13,985 nucleotides of DNA, from positions 1 to 13,985 of the forward strand of contig JANQPK010000234.1 of the NCBI GenBank assembly GCA_028289505.1. Reading direction: 5' to 3'. The DNA comes from Cyclobacteriaceae bacterium (lineage in GTDB: Bacteria; Bacteroidota; Bacteroidia; Cytophagales; Cyclobacteriaceae). A program made the position numbers and the translations under genes. Below the pieces are notes generated by a model. It ran no database searches, had not been told where the DNA came from, and saw only the letters and a program-made list of their open reading frames with translations. Positions 7,458-13,985 of the stretch are shown here, piece after piece; positions within the stretch are counted from its first letter, which is position 1, and every line of letters starts with the position of its first letter.

Positions 7458-9601
7458 ACGGTGAAAGGTTTGAAACGCAGCTTCGCCACCGTGTTGCCAT
7501 TGTTTGAAAATTGAAAGTGACCTTTAAGCTGCTCAGTAAGTGTATACACTATCTCCAAACCAAAGGATTCACCTTTTGGGTCATCCTCTTTCATGCCGAT
7601 ACCATTGTCTTCCACAGTGAGTTCCATAAAAGAGTCGTTTTTTTCAAGTAGCGAAACATGTATTTTCCCCTCTCTGGAATCAGGAAATGCGTGCTTGAGT
7701 GCATTGGTAGTGAGTTCATTCGTGATCAGTGCCAATGGAATAGCCAAATCAAGTGGGATTTTAATGGGGGCGTCAATGCTATGGCTAATCCGGTGTTCTG
7801 TTTGGTGAAGATGCAAATTGTTGTTTAAAAGCTTATCCAGATATGTTTGCATATTTACTTGAGAAACATCTTCCTTTTTGTAAAGGTCTTCATGGATTAG
7901 CGCAATAGAATCAACACGACTTTCCATTTCTTGCACAACATTCAATACTTCCGGGTCTTCTGACCTTCTTTGTTGTAATCTGAGAATGGTGGCAACTACT
8001 TGAAGGTTGTTCTTTACCCGATGATGTACCTCTTTCAGTAATACTTCTTTATCATCCAGCGCATTTTGAAGCTTCTTATTTGCGATGACTTTCTGCTTAT
8101 AGTTTCGGTAAAGTAATGCCAATAGGAGAAAAAGCAGTGTAGAGCTTAGGGCGATGATGATCAACTGGTTCTGCTGACGACTAACCAGTGCTTGTTGCAA
8201 TTCCGATTCATTTTGTAGGTATCCAATCTCCTCTTCACGCTTGTCTAACTCAAATCGGGCGTTCATTTCTTCGATCACAATGTGCTGCTCAGCTTGAAAA
8301 AGGCTATCTTCAATTTTATCCGCCAACACCTGGTGCTTTAGAGCTAGCCTCAAGTCTTCAAAGCCCAGGTAGACATGCGTCAGTAATTCTCTTAGTTGCA
8401 TTTCTGCTTTACGATGGCCTATCCGCTTGGCAAGTGACAGCCCTTGTTCTCCATATTCTTTTGCTTTACCCAAATCATTTAATTGATAGTAAGCTTCTGC
8501 GAGCGCAGAGAATGTGTTGACAGCATGTGTCGAAATCCTTTCTTTGTCAAAATAAGCCAGTGCCCGATGTAAAAAAGCAATGGCCTGTACAGGCTGATCC
8601 CAACGATGATAGTTAGCACCTCTCAGTGATTGTCCGTTGGCCAAAAAGAGCTCATTACCAATACTATCAGAAAGGTAGAGGGCGGCCTTCAAAATGGAGT
8701 CGGCTTTTGAGTATGCTTGGCTCTTGCTATACAAATCTCCTAGATTATGAAGCGTGGCAATTTGTTTACTTATCAATTGATTTTCAACGCTGAGATCAAG
8801 GGCAGTTTGATAGAAAGCAGTGGCTTGGTCAAAACGATTTCTGGCCGCATGAAGTCCTCCAATCAATTCGTGAGCATGAATGATATACGTGATTGCGTCC
8901 ACACTATCTGCGATATCTAATCCCAATTGATAGTGCTTCAATGCTTGAACATATGAGCCTTTCACCTGATAGATACTTCCTGTATTTAATATTACAGCAG
9001 CATACCGATCTAGCTGTCCTTCTCTGAGGTGCAACTCACTGATGTTTTGTGTAAGTGCAAGTGCCTTGTCATAGTTTCCCCTGTAGTAGCTGATACCTGC
9101 CAGGATGTTGAGTGCTTTTAGCTCTTTTGTTATTAATCCAGCTTTTTGAATGGTAGGAAGCGCCTCTTCTACCGTTTGGTAGGCAAAGTCCATATTGTTT
9201 TGATTGACTAATACCTGGGCTTGGTCTATTTTGAGGCCCGCTAGATGGTGGATGGCTTCTTGATGGTAAAAATGTGTTTCAGCTCGTTTGAAGCTGCTAT
9301 CTGCCATCACAATATTGCCTGTAAGCAAATAACTATTTCCAAGAATTTGAAGAGACTCACCTGTCAGTAAAGAATCGCCAAGGTCCAAAGACAGCCTTAT
9401 TGCCTGCTTTGCGTATTCAATGGATTTTTTGGAGTGGCTATTTTGATAAGCTTCAGATAAAAGATGAAGTAATTCTAATTTTTGCTGGCCGTAGGAATAG
9501 CCTAGTTTGTTTTCCAGGCTGTCTGTATTAAGATTTTGACACCATCCAGGCAGATGAATAAGTTGTAGTACTAGAAGTAAGGTATAAAATTGAAACCTCA
9601 T
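7454..9601 (-). CDS. TPR-containing HisKA_2 sensor histidine kinase
   Basis: The 715-residue protein begins with a Sec signal peptide (cleavage near WCQN at about 21-23). A long TPR array follows (about 40-430), with several repeats recognisable as A-x-x-Y-x-x-A-L patterns such as YDKALALTQN and YVQALKHYQLGL. A coiled segment (about 440-475) and one transmembrane helix (about 480-498) lead to a cytoplasmic HisKA_2 dimerisation domain with HHRVKNNLQ (phosphoacceptor probably His527). A HATPase domain ends the protein, with N-box NELTTNALKHAF, G1 DNGIGM and G2 SFGLEIV. The TPR part should therefore lie in the periplasm and sense through a protein or peptide partner. The domain order is common in Bacteroidota. 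It overlaps its response regulator by 4 bp. The start at 9601 is favoured because it gives a complete signal peptide. Confidence 0.95.
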   Translation of the reverse strand: MRFQFYTLLLVLQLIHLPGWCQNLNTDSLENKLGYSYGQQKLELLHLLSEAYQNSHSKKSIEYAKQAIRLSLDLGDSLLTGESLQILGNSYLLTGNIVMADSSFKRAETHFYHQEAIHHLAGLKIDQAQVLVNQNNMDFAYQTVEEALPTIQKAGLITKELKALNILAGISYYRGNYDKALALTQNISELHLREGQLDRYAAVILNTGSIYQVKGSYVQALKHYQLGLDIADSVDAITYIIHAHELIGGLHAARNRFDQATAFYQTALDLSVENQLISKQIATLHNLGDLYSKSQAYSKADSILKAALYLSDSIGNELFLANGQSLRGANYHRWDQPVQAIAFLHRALAYFDKERISTHAVNTFSALAEAYYQLNDLGKAKEYGEQGLSLAKRIGHRKAEMQLRELLTHVYLGFEDLRLALKHQVLADKIEDSLFQAEQHIVIEEMNARFELDKREEEIGYLQNESELQQALVSRQQNQLIIIALSSTLLFLLLALLYRNYKQKVIANKKLQNALDDKEVLLKEVHHRVKNNLQVVATILRLQQRRSEDPEVLNVVQEMESRVDSIALIHEDLYKKEDVSQVNMQTYLDKLLNNNLHLHQTEHRISHSIDAPIKIPLDLAIPLALITNELTTNALKHAFPDSREGKIHVSLLEKNDSFMELTVEDNGIGMKEDDPKGESFGLEIVYTLTEQLKGHFQFSNNGNTVAKLRFKPFTV

Positions 9602-9875
9602 GATTCCAAGATACGGGGATTTGAGAGGAGGAAAAAATGTATAATTGCTAAGCGCAGTAGCTTGTCTGTAAAGTGGCTAGAAATCGTAGAAAACGAAGTA
9701 TAAAAGTGCTTCCCGTGGAAATGAAGATGATCAAGGCGGGAGGATAGAAACTCACTAGTAAAGATTCAAAATGTTTAGGGCTTTGAGGAGAAGAAAAACT
9801 CCGTCAGAATCTAACACAGATATTTACAAGTAAACCTCTTCTGGCCTATTGCATTTGTTTTAAAAAATACATTCT
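9602..9875. other. Intergenic gap between the kinase and YdjM-like genes
   Basis: Besides the activator remnant (9700-9747), this stretch has a purine-rich segment at 9775-9798 (TTAGGGCTTTGAGGAGA...), similar to the activator codons for LGLFEE at 5273-5292 with two bases missing. A weaker likeness lies at 9613-9639. The promoter of the kinase operon must lie here, but I see no clear TTTG / TAnnTTTG pair. There is no convincing terminator for the YdjM-like gene that ends at 9876. Confidence 0.4.
9700..9747 (+). pseudogene. Remnant of the 3' end of a second sigma-54 activator gene
   Basis: Read on the plus strand, this frame gives IKVLPVEMKMIKAGG and a stop. The 906-residue activator at 2596-5316 ends IKRLGLFEEMKMIKAGG and a stop. 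The last nine residues are identical, and every base difference across these codons and the stop is silent (GAG/GAA, ATT/ATC, GCT/GCG, GGG/GGA, TGA/TAG). This pattern suggests divergence as a coding sequence before the rest was lost. Upstream of about 9700 the frame stays open but no longer resembles the HTH. The match is short, about 16 residues, so chance is unlikely but not excluded. It lies in the 274-bp gap upstream of the kinase gene. Confidence 0.5.
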
Positions 9876-10871
9876 TCAATTGCCTTTTATTCGCTCCCAC
9901 AAGGCTCCCATCAGAAATCTGCCGTCTTCCACGTCTTTTGGTGTTTCTTCTACCTGAAGTCCTCCGGAAGAGGGTGTTAAGGCGTATTTAAAAACGAATT
10001 CTTTTCTTCCATCAGGCTTGGGACGAACCCCAAAACGCAGATCGTTAAAGTAGAGCTCACCATTTTCTTCGCTTAACAAATACCACCCTTTACTAATGGC
10101 TATCAAACGTTGCACCTTTTCTTCCTGCTCGATATCCGTAAACTCTTCCCGATTCTTTGGATAGTGTGTAAAACGGATCGGCTGGCGGTCAAAGAAACTG
10201 TATTCCCCAAGTAGGTATCCATCTTCTGTATCTACATTAGAGTACCAAAGAATCGTATTTAAAGGGCTAGGTCTCGTGGATAGCTGCTGGTAGGCTATAT
10301 CCTGTTCGGCCAAGGCAGAGGTAAATTGTTCGTTAACAATAGTCTTGATAAATAACGCCATCAACAGATAGCTCGTAGACCAAATAAGACCTATTGCATT
10401 TAAAACTCTTCTCGTTCTGGCTTTTCGTTTGTAGAATAAAACAGCCACTGTAGTAATAAGGAAGAGTAGTGTATAAGAAGGGTCAATGACGAAAATGCTA
10501 TTTAGGGCTATCCGATAATTGAAAGGCCAGAAAAGCTGTGTTCCCCAAGTTGTAAAAACATCCAATAAGGTGTGGGTAATGATTCCCCAGAAAAATAGCA
10601 TGGTCCAGTCTTTCCATTTAGCGTCTGAGTGAATCTTTGCTGTGACCCAGCCTAAAACCGGACTAACCAATATACCAAACGCAATAGAATGGGAAAAACC
10701 TCGATGCAATTCAATCGCGGTAACGGTATCGGTAAAGTTGCCAACGAGAACATCCAGATCAGGTATGGTACCTGCAAGAGCTCCGTAGGCAATGGCTTTG
10801 TTACCCACTTTATGTCCCAGTACATACTCACCGACTGAGGCACCTAAAACGATCTGGGTGAGACTATCCAT
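9876..10871 (-). CDS. YdjM/DUF457-type membrane-bound metal-dependent hydrolase
   Basis: The 331-residue protein begins MDSLTQIVLGASVGE, the typical start of this family. Conserved polar residues that probably bind metal are Asp38 and Asp40 (IPDLD), His56 and His61 (HRGFSHS), and His100 and Asp104 (HTLLDVFTTWG). Transmembrane helices are apparent at about 25-35 (short), 62-80, 88-105, 125-147 and 158-178. A soluble C-terminal domain of about 150 residues, rich in charged and aromatic residues, follows and is longer than in the short YdjM proteins. The family is named as inner-membrane metal-dependent hydrolases, with YdjM under LexA control in E. coli, but no substrate is established to my knowledge. 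The gene stands alone, with gaps of 274 bp and 173 bp on either side. Confidence 0.9.
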   Translation of the reverse strand: MDSLTQIVLGASVGEYVLGHKVGNKAIAYGALAGTIPDLDVLVGNFTDTVTAIELHRGFSHSIAFGILVSPVLGWVTAKIHSDAKWKDWTMLFFWGIITHTLLDVFTTWGTQLFWPFNYRIALNSIFVIDPSYTLLFLITTVAVLFYKRKARTRRVLNAIGLIWSTSYLLMALFIKTIVNEQFTSALAEQDIAYQQLSTRPSPLNTILWYSNVDTEDGYLLGEYSFFDRQPIRFTHYPKNREEFTDIEQEEKVQRLIAISKGWYLLSEENGELYFNDLRFGVRPKPDGRKEFVFKYALTPSSGGLQVEETPKDVEDGRFLMGALWERIKGN

Positions 10872-10935
10872 AAGTCGCTTTGTTTACTTGACTGGTTGTT
10901 AGCAATACTCTGATGAGCTACCATTTAATGACGGT

Positions 10936-10943
10936 CAAACTTA
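10936..10943 (-). promoter_or_regulatory. Possible Bacteroidota -7 element (TAAGTTTG)
   Basis: On the minus strand, TAAGTTTG matches the Bacteroidota -7 consensus TAnnTTTG exactly, about 64 bp upstream of the ATG of the YdjM-like gene. No TTTG is found about 19 bp further upstream, so the -33 half is missing and the call is weak. Confidence 0.25.
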
Positions 10944-11044
10944 TCAATTGTTTTTCGGTTAGCTCTAGTATTTCGCTTATTCGCTGAAATCCCACCTGAC
11001 ACTTTAACCAAATATTAAGGTAATCACCAAAGTTCCTTTCAGGC

Positions 11045-12253
11045 TCACTCCGGCAACCTAAACCCTGTACTTATACTAAAACTTTGCGCATCCAACCCTC
11101 TGGATTGGTCATAAATACCGACACGGAATTCTACCATATTCCAATTCTCAACGCCAAAGAAGCCTTTTAATCGCTGATACCTAAGGTTTACACCAGTGTA
11201 TGTACTGGTGAGGTCTGCCAGGTCGATATCACTCGTTCGTAGCTCCGCAGCAGGTCTGTGCTGCGCGAAAGGTTCGTAATATTCGGCCGCAGACTGGGTA
11301 TGCCATCGAAAAAATGGACTAATGGAAAGCTGAGGGTTGATCTTGATGGGTAGCTCCGCATTGATCGTATGGCTGTTTACTTCCCATGTATCCCGATAAT
11401 ATCGGTAGTGTAAGCGAACGATGAAGCTTTTACCTAAGAAATAGCGCATATTGATCCCGAGTGGTATTTTGAATCGTTCATCCGGGAGTTCTTCCGTCAT
11501 TACCAGCAAATCCCTGTCAAATACCCGATGAAAAGGTGTGGAGAGCAGGCCTTGTTGCAAACCCGGATTTGCGAGTAAGCTTACCTGCATTCGTTTGTTG
11601 ATTACTTGGTTGTAAACAAAAGAGAGGTTGTAAGAATTGCGTGCTTCCTGATCGATGGGGAGTGGATCATCTGCGCCACCACTTCCATAGCCGGGTGGTC
11701 GCAGCTCTTCAGGTAGGATCACATCCCAAGTATCCAGGAAAATCTGCGCTTCTACCGAAAAGAGCCGGTTTTTATCGAGAGATTGTGCCCACCAGCCTCC
11801 TCCAAAACCATAGGAGGTGTAGTCATATTCGATACTAAATGATGCATTGGCTGTGATACCCCTGGTTTCTTCTGCATTGGTCATTTGCCAACTCAAGAGC
11901 GGATAGGTTCGAACGTCCAGCCTGGAAGGAGAGCTATCAATCCGGTCGATATTGTCCGAAGAGGCGGAAGTATAAAAATCAACTCCTTGTACAAAGGTGA
12001 AATCATGTCGCTTCCCCGTTTCGGACTGCTTACTAAACCTGATGGTGATCTGGTTACTGATATCGGTTAGCTCCTCTGTGCCTTCACCTCCGGTAACAGC
12101 TGAATTGTTCCCGTCCTGCTGATAATAGCTGGATACGATGGAAGCCTCTTGTAACGTGAGTTTTTTCTTCTCATATTCCTGATCAGTGGTCTGCCCGAAT
12201 AAAAGCATCGTCTTAAAAAGAATGGCCGCCATAGCCAATGTGATTTTTCTCAT
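11045..12253 (-). CDS. DUF3570 outer-membrane beta-barrel protein
   Basis: The 402-residue protein has a Sec signal peptide (1 to about 19, ending LLFGQ). The rest consists of alternating beta strands with aromatic girdles and ends in a strand finishing GFRLPE, typical of an outer-membrane barrel. The sequence DGNNSAVTGGEGTEELTD (47-64) and the block VDFYTSASSDNID (91-103) are, from memory, family hallmarks of Bacteroidota DUF3570 proteins. DFYTSAS (92-98) fits the ApbE flavinylation consensus D-x-x-[ST]-[GS]-A-[TS]. The gene is the last of a four-gene operon, 17 bp after the DUF4266 gene. Its function is unknown; the redox partners upstream suggest electron transfer or modification at the outer membrane. 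No strong terminator is visible behind it. Confidence 0.9.
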   Translation of the reverse strand: MRKITLAMAAILFKTMLLFGQTTDQEYEKKKLTLQEASIVSSYYQQDGNNSAVTGGEGTEELTDISNQITIRFSKQSETGKRHDFTFVQGVDFYTSASSDNIDRIDSSPSRLDVRTYPLLSWQMTNAEETRGITANASFSIEYDYTSYGFGGGWWAQSLDKNRLFSVEAQIFLDTWDVILPEELRPPGYGSGGADDPLPIDQEARNSYNLSFVYNQVINKRMQVSLLANPGLQQGLLSTPFHRVFDRDLLVMTEELPDERFKIPLGINMRYFLGKSFIVRLHYRYYRDTWEVNSHTINAELPIKINPQLSISPFFRWHTQSAAEYYEPFAQHRPAAELRTSDIDLADLTSTYTGVNLRYQRLKGFFGVENWNMVEFRVGIYDQSRGLDAQSFSISTGFRLPE

Positions 12254-12270
12254 TTTAGTGTCGTTTTAGT

Positions 12271-12564
12271 CTAATTACAGCCGCAACCTCCTCCGTTTCT
12301 CCCACCATTCGCACCGGAAGCTGCCTCGCGGTAAAGCAGGAAATTCTTTTCAAAAACCTCAATCTCACGGTTGGCCAGATCCATTTCAGCATCATTGAGG
12401 TAGATCTTTTCAAAAGGTGCTACTTTTTCTGGCTTCAGTGCCGCACAGCCGGATAGCATTGCAATAGTGACAACCGCTGCTACTGCTGGACCGAAGGCTT
12501 TGATCCGTTTAAACCTGTTTAAGGCGGAAGGCTTGCTCAGTTTTATGAGTCTCTTTTTAAGCAT
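12271..12564 (-). CDS. DUF4266 small lipoprotein with Cys-rich Gly tail
   Basis: Starting at the ATG at 12562-12564, the protein has 97 residues: a basic N-terminus (MLKKRLIKLSKPS), a hydrophobic helix and a perfect lipobox LSGC with the lipidated Cys near residue 40. A short helical part (APFEKIYLNDAEMDLANREIEVFEKNF) follows, then a flexible tail ending NGGGCGCN. The pattern of a small lipoprotein with a GGGCGCN end matches DUF4266. I chose this start rather than the longer frame from 12630 because it overlaps the ApbE stop by only 8 bp and puts the basic region directly before the signal helix. The two tail cysteines could bind metal, form a disulfide for the thioredoxin-like protein or be modified; the function is unknown. 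Confidence 0.88.
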   Translation of the reverse strand: MLKKRLIKLSKPSALNRFKRIKAFGPAVAAVVTIAMLSGCAALKPEKVAPFEKIYLNDAEMDLANREIEVFEKNFLLYREAASGANGGRNGGGCGCN

Positions 12565-13474
12565 ATTCGTTATGGATATTTTTTGAAAAATGAATGTTAT
12601 TGTCCTGATCGATGATGATACATTCAACACCAGCTACCTGGTTGATCATATTTAGACCCACCTCCGGGCCCATGATCATCAACGGTGTGCAAAGTGCATC
12701 AGCCAACTCTGCAAACGGAGCAATGACGGTAACGCTTTTCATCGATTTTGCCGGGAAGCCCGTTTTAGGGTCGATGGTATGGCTATACCTAACCCCATCG
12801 ATGGTGACACACTTTTCATAGTCTCCGGAAGTGGCCACCGCGTAGTTATTCAGTTCAAAATCGCCCAGTACTTTTCTTACCTGCTCAGGTAGTTCCAGTG
12901 CAATCTTCCAATTCCTGTCATGATTTCCCCAGCAGTAGATGTCTCCCGATGCACTTACAAAGCCTCTTTCGATACCTGCCTTCTTCATTACTTGAGCAGC
13001 ACGATCCGCAGCATACCCTTTACCAATGCCGCCAAAACCGATGCGCATGCCTTTGCTACTCAAGAAAGCCTGTTGCTTTATCGTGTCTACTTCGATGCGC
13101 CTGTAATCGATTAGCGAGATAGCCTTTTGCGCTTGTTCCTTACTGGGGAGTACGTCCATCGATTGATCAAAATTCCAGAAGCGTTTATCCAGCGATCCAT
13201 AGCTGAGATCAAATGCCCCTTGTGTCAACTGAGATATTCTCTTACCTCGCTGGATCAGCCCAATCATCTCTTCAGAAACCCTGGCTGGTGCTATGCCTGC
13301 CAGCCTATTGATGCGTTGGGTTTCGCTTGCCTCATGGTAGGTGGTAAACAGTCCCTCAATCCTTAGAACTTCCTGGATAGCCTGATCAATGGCTTTTGTA
13401 CAAATCCTAACAGAGGGGTGGTCGGCACCAAAGGTGAAGGTGTTGCCCATGAGTTTTGCTTTTACCTTCCTCAT
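12557..13474 (-). CDS. apbE: FAD:protein FMN transferase (ApbE)
   Basis: The 305-residue protein carries the ApbE fold throughout: YGSLDKRFW (92-100), the flavin-binding GFGGIGKGYAAD (146-157), SASGDIYCWG (174-183), SGDYEK (216-221), YSHTIDPKTGFP (230-241) and the metal-binding ELADALCT (256-263, Asp259). ApbE moves FMN from FAD to a Thr or Ser of a target protein through a phosphoester bond, using Mg2+. Many ApbE proteins are lipoproteins, but this one has no signal peptide, and the start is fixed by the 4-bp ATGA overlap with the thioredoxin gene. Modification would then occur in the cytoplasm before export, or the protein is secreted some other way. No FMN-binding-domain (NqrC/RnfG type) target lies in the window, so the neighbours are the likely substrates. 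Confidence 0.95.
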   Translation of the reverse strand: MRKVKAKLMGNTFTFGADHPSVRICTKAIDQAIQEVLRIEGLFTTYHEASETQRINRLAGIAPARVSEEMIGLIQRGKRISQLTQGAFDLSYGSLDKRFWNFDQSMDVLPSKEQAQKAISLIDYRRIEVDTIKQQAFLSSKGMRIGFGGIGKGYAADRAAQVMKKAGIERGFVSASGDIYCWGNHDRNWKIALELPEQVRKVLGDFELNNYAVATSGDYEKCVTIDGVRYSHTIDPKTGFPAKSMKSVTVIAPFAELADALCTPLMIMGPEVGLNMINQVAGVECIIIDQDNNIHFSKNIHNEYA

Positions 13475-13905
13475 GGCTTCTCTGATAACTGTGCCGTTTG
13501 CATTCTTTGTAGAAATATTTCAGCACTTTCATTTTTATAGCCGTCCTTTTCCCAAAGTATGTTTCCTCCTGAATCCAGTAACAACACTTTTGGGAAGCTT
13601 CCCTCAGGATTGTATCGTTTAGCTATCTGCTTCTTGTAGGCTATTCCTTCATCGTCCGAGGTGTCATTTCTTGGGAAATCGACCTGATAAATCAGGGTAG
13701 ATGCTTGAGTAGACGACTTGAACTCCGGATCATTCAAGATTGCTTTTTTAAACTTAATGCAGGGTAAACACCAATCACTTCCAGAGAAGTAGAGCAGTAC
13801 CTGCTTATTTTCTTTTTTCGCCTCGGTCAGCGTGTCTTCGAGTGTGCCTTGATGAGAAGGTCCAACGCTTGATAGAAATATGTATAATGCGATTATTGAC
13901 TTCAT
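13471..13905 (-). CDS. Exported thioredoxin-fold protein
   Basis: The 144-residue protein has a short signal peptide (1 to about 18). Its thioredoxin domain carries the redox motif FSGSDWCLPC (Cys46 and Cys49) and the cis-Pro at GSFPKVLLLD (Pro105). The SDWC form and the long charged insert after the first strand (RNDTSDDEGIAYKKQ) fit the thioredoxin_7/DsbD-gamma-like group. It should act on disulfides in the periplasm. In this operon a natural candidate substrate is the DUF4266 tail with its CxC pair, or the maturation of the barrel protein. It is translationally coupled to apbE (ATGA overlap). Upstream, 26 bp separate it from the end of a possible further gene. Confidence 0.92.
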   Translation of the reverse strand: MKSIIALYIFLSSVGPSHQGTLEDTLTEAKKENKQVLLYFSGSDWCLPCIKFKKAILNDPEFKSSTQASTLIYQVDFPRNDTSDDEGIAYKKQIAKRYNPEGSFPKVLLLDSGGNILWEKDGYKNESAEIFLQRMQTAQLSEKP

Positions 13906-13931
13906 GAGTGTGTCCGTTTACAATTGATTAC

Positions 13932-13985
13932 TCAAAGTTCACTGACAGATCCTGCCTTTTCATTCACATAGGTGAAGAAGTGATT
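13932..13985 (-). CDS. Possible 3' end of an upstream gene (partial, unidentified)
   Basis: One minus-strand frame is open from the window edge and encodes NHFFTYVNEKAGSVSEL before a TGA at 13932-13934. The 26-bp spacing to the thioredoxin gene would suit an operon. Seventeen residues are too few to identify a family, and an open frame of this length can occur by chance; alternatively the stretch is simply the promoter region of the four-gene operon. Confidence 0.3.
   Translation of the reverse strand, partial: NHFFTYVNEKAGSVSEL

Noticed and set aside
9626..9651. Strong Shine-Dalgarno-like AGGAGG followed by ATG on the plus strand
   Set aside because: The frame it would start has only four codons (ATG TAT AAT TGC TAA), and ribosome sites of this type are little used in Bacteroidota. 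It may be a by-product of the purine-rich activator-like fragment.
10983..10996. GG-N10-GC spacing resembling a sigma-54 -24/-12 promoter on the minus strand
   Set aside because: Only the GG and GC doublets and one further base match; the TGGCAC and TTGC blocks are absent.
12274..12330. ASGAN in the DUF4266 tail as an ApbE target
   Set aside because: The residue that would accept FMN is Asn instead of Thr/Ser and the leading Asp is replaced by Glu, so the consensus is not met.
12565..12630. Longer start for the DUF4266 protein (119 residues from 12630)
   Set aside because: It would overlap apbE by 74 bp and add a non-signal-like stretch before the basic MLKKRL start; the start at 12564 gives a normal lipoprotein signal.

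Overview
The window looks like a chromosomal stretch from a Bacteroidota genome, probably of the Cytophagales type. The reasons are the near absence of Shine-Dalgarno sequences, lipoproteins and signal peptides of the usual Bacteroidota style, a DUF3570 outer-membrane protein of the Bacteroidota subtype, a TPR/HisKA_2 sensor kinase, and an intergenic palindrome of the CGTCAT...GAAGCAATCT kind that I remember from such genomes. This placement is inferred from protein style only. No phage, transposase, CRISPR or stable RNA gene is visible.

Layout. (1) 1-259, minus: start of an aldo/keto reductase cut by the window edge. A long nested inverted repeat (289-454) separates it from a lipoprotein alpha/beta hydrolase with a Cys nucleophile (463-1506, minus). 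(2) 1651-2412, minus: an AraC-family regulator. The gap between it and the hydrolase carries two pairs of direct repeats. (3) 2596-5316, plus, divergent from the AraC gene: a 906-residue FhlA-like sigma-54 activator (three GAF domains, AAA+, Fis-type HTH). Two dyads lie in the divergent promoter region. (4) 5438-6606, minus: an exported VOC/glyoxalase-fold protein and an exported DJ-1/PfpI protein, translationally coupled, ending in a rho-independent terminator. (5) 6738-9601, minus: a TPR HisKA_2 sensor kinase and its receiver-AraC response regulator, also coupled by an ATGA overlap and transcribed towards the DJ-1/VOC pair. (6) 9602-9875: a gap holding what looks like the decayed 3' end of a second copy of the sigma-54 activator. 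(7) 9876-10871, minus: a YdjM/DUF457-type membrane metal-dependent hydrolase. (8) 11045-13905, minus: a tight four-gene operon, thioredoxin - ApbE flavin transferase - DUF4266 lipoprotein - DUF3570 outer-membrane protein. A few codons of a possible further upstream gene remain at 13932-13985.

Two themes stand out. First, the aldo/keto reductase, DJ-1 and VOC genes, with three regulators nearby, suggest a response to reactive carbonyls or electrophiles; the DJ-1 and VOC proteins here carry export signals, so they would work outside the cytoplasm. Second, the Trx-ApbE-DUF4266-DUF3570 operon looks like an extracytoplasmic redox system of unknown function. Its DUF3570 protein carries a DFYTSAS sequence that fits the ApbE flavinylation consensus, which makes it a candidate covalent-flavin protein.
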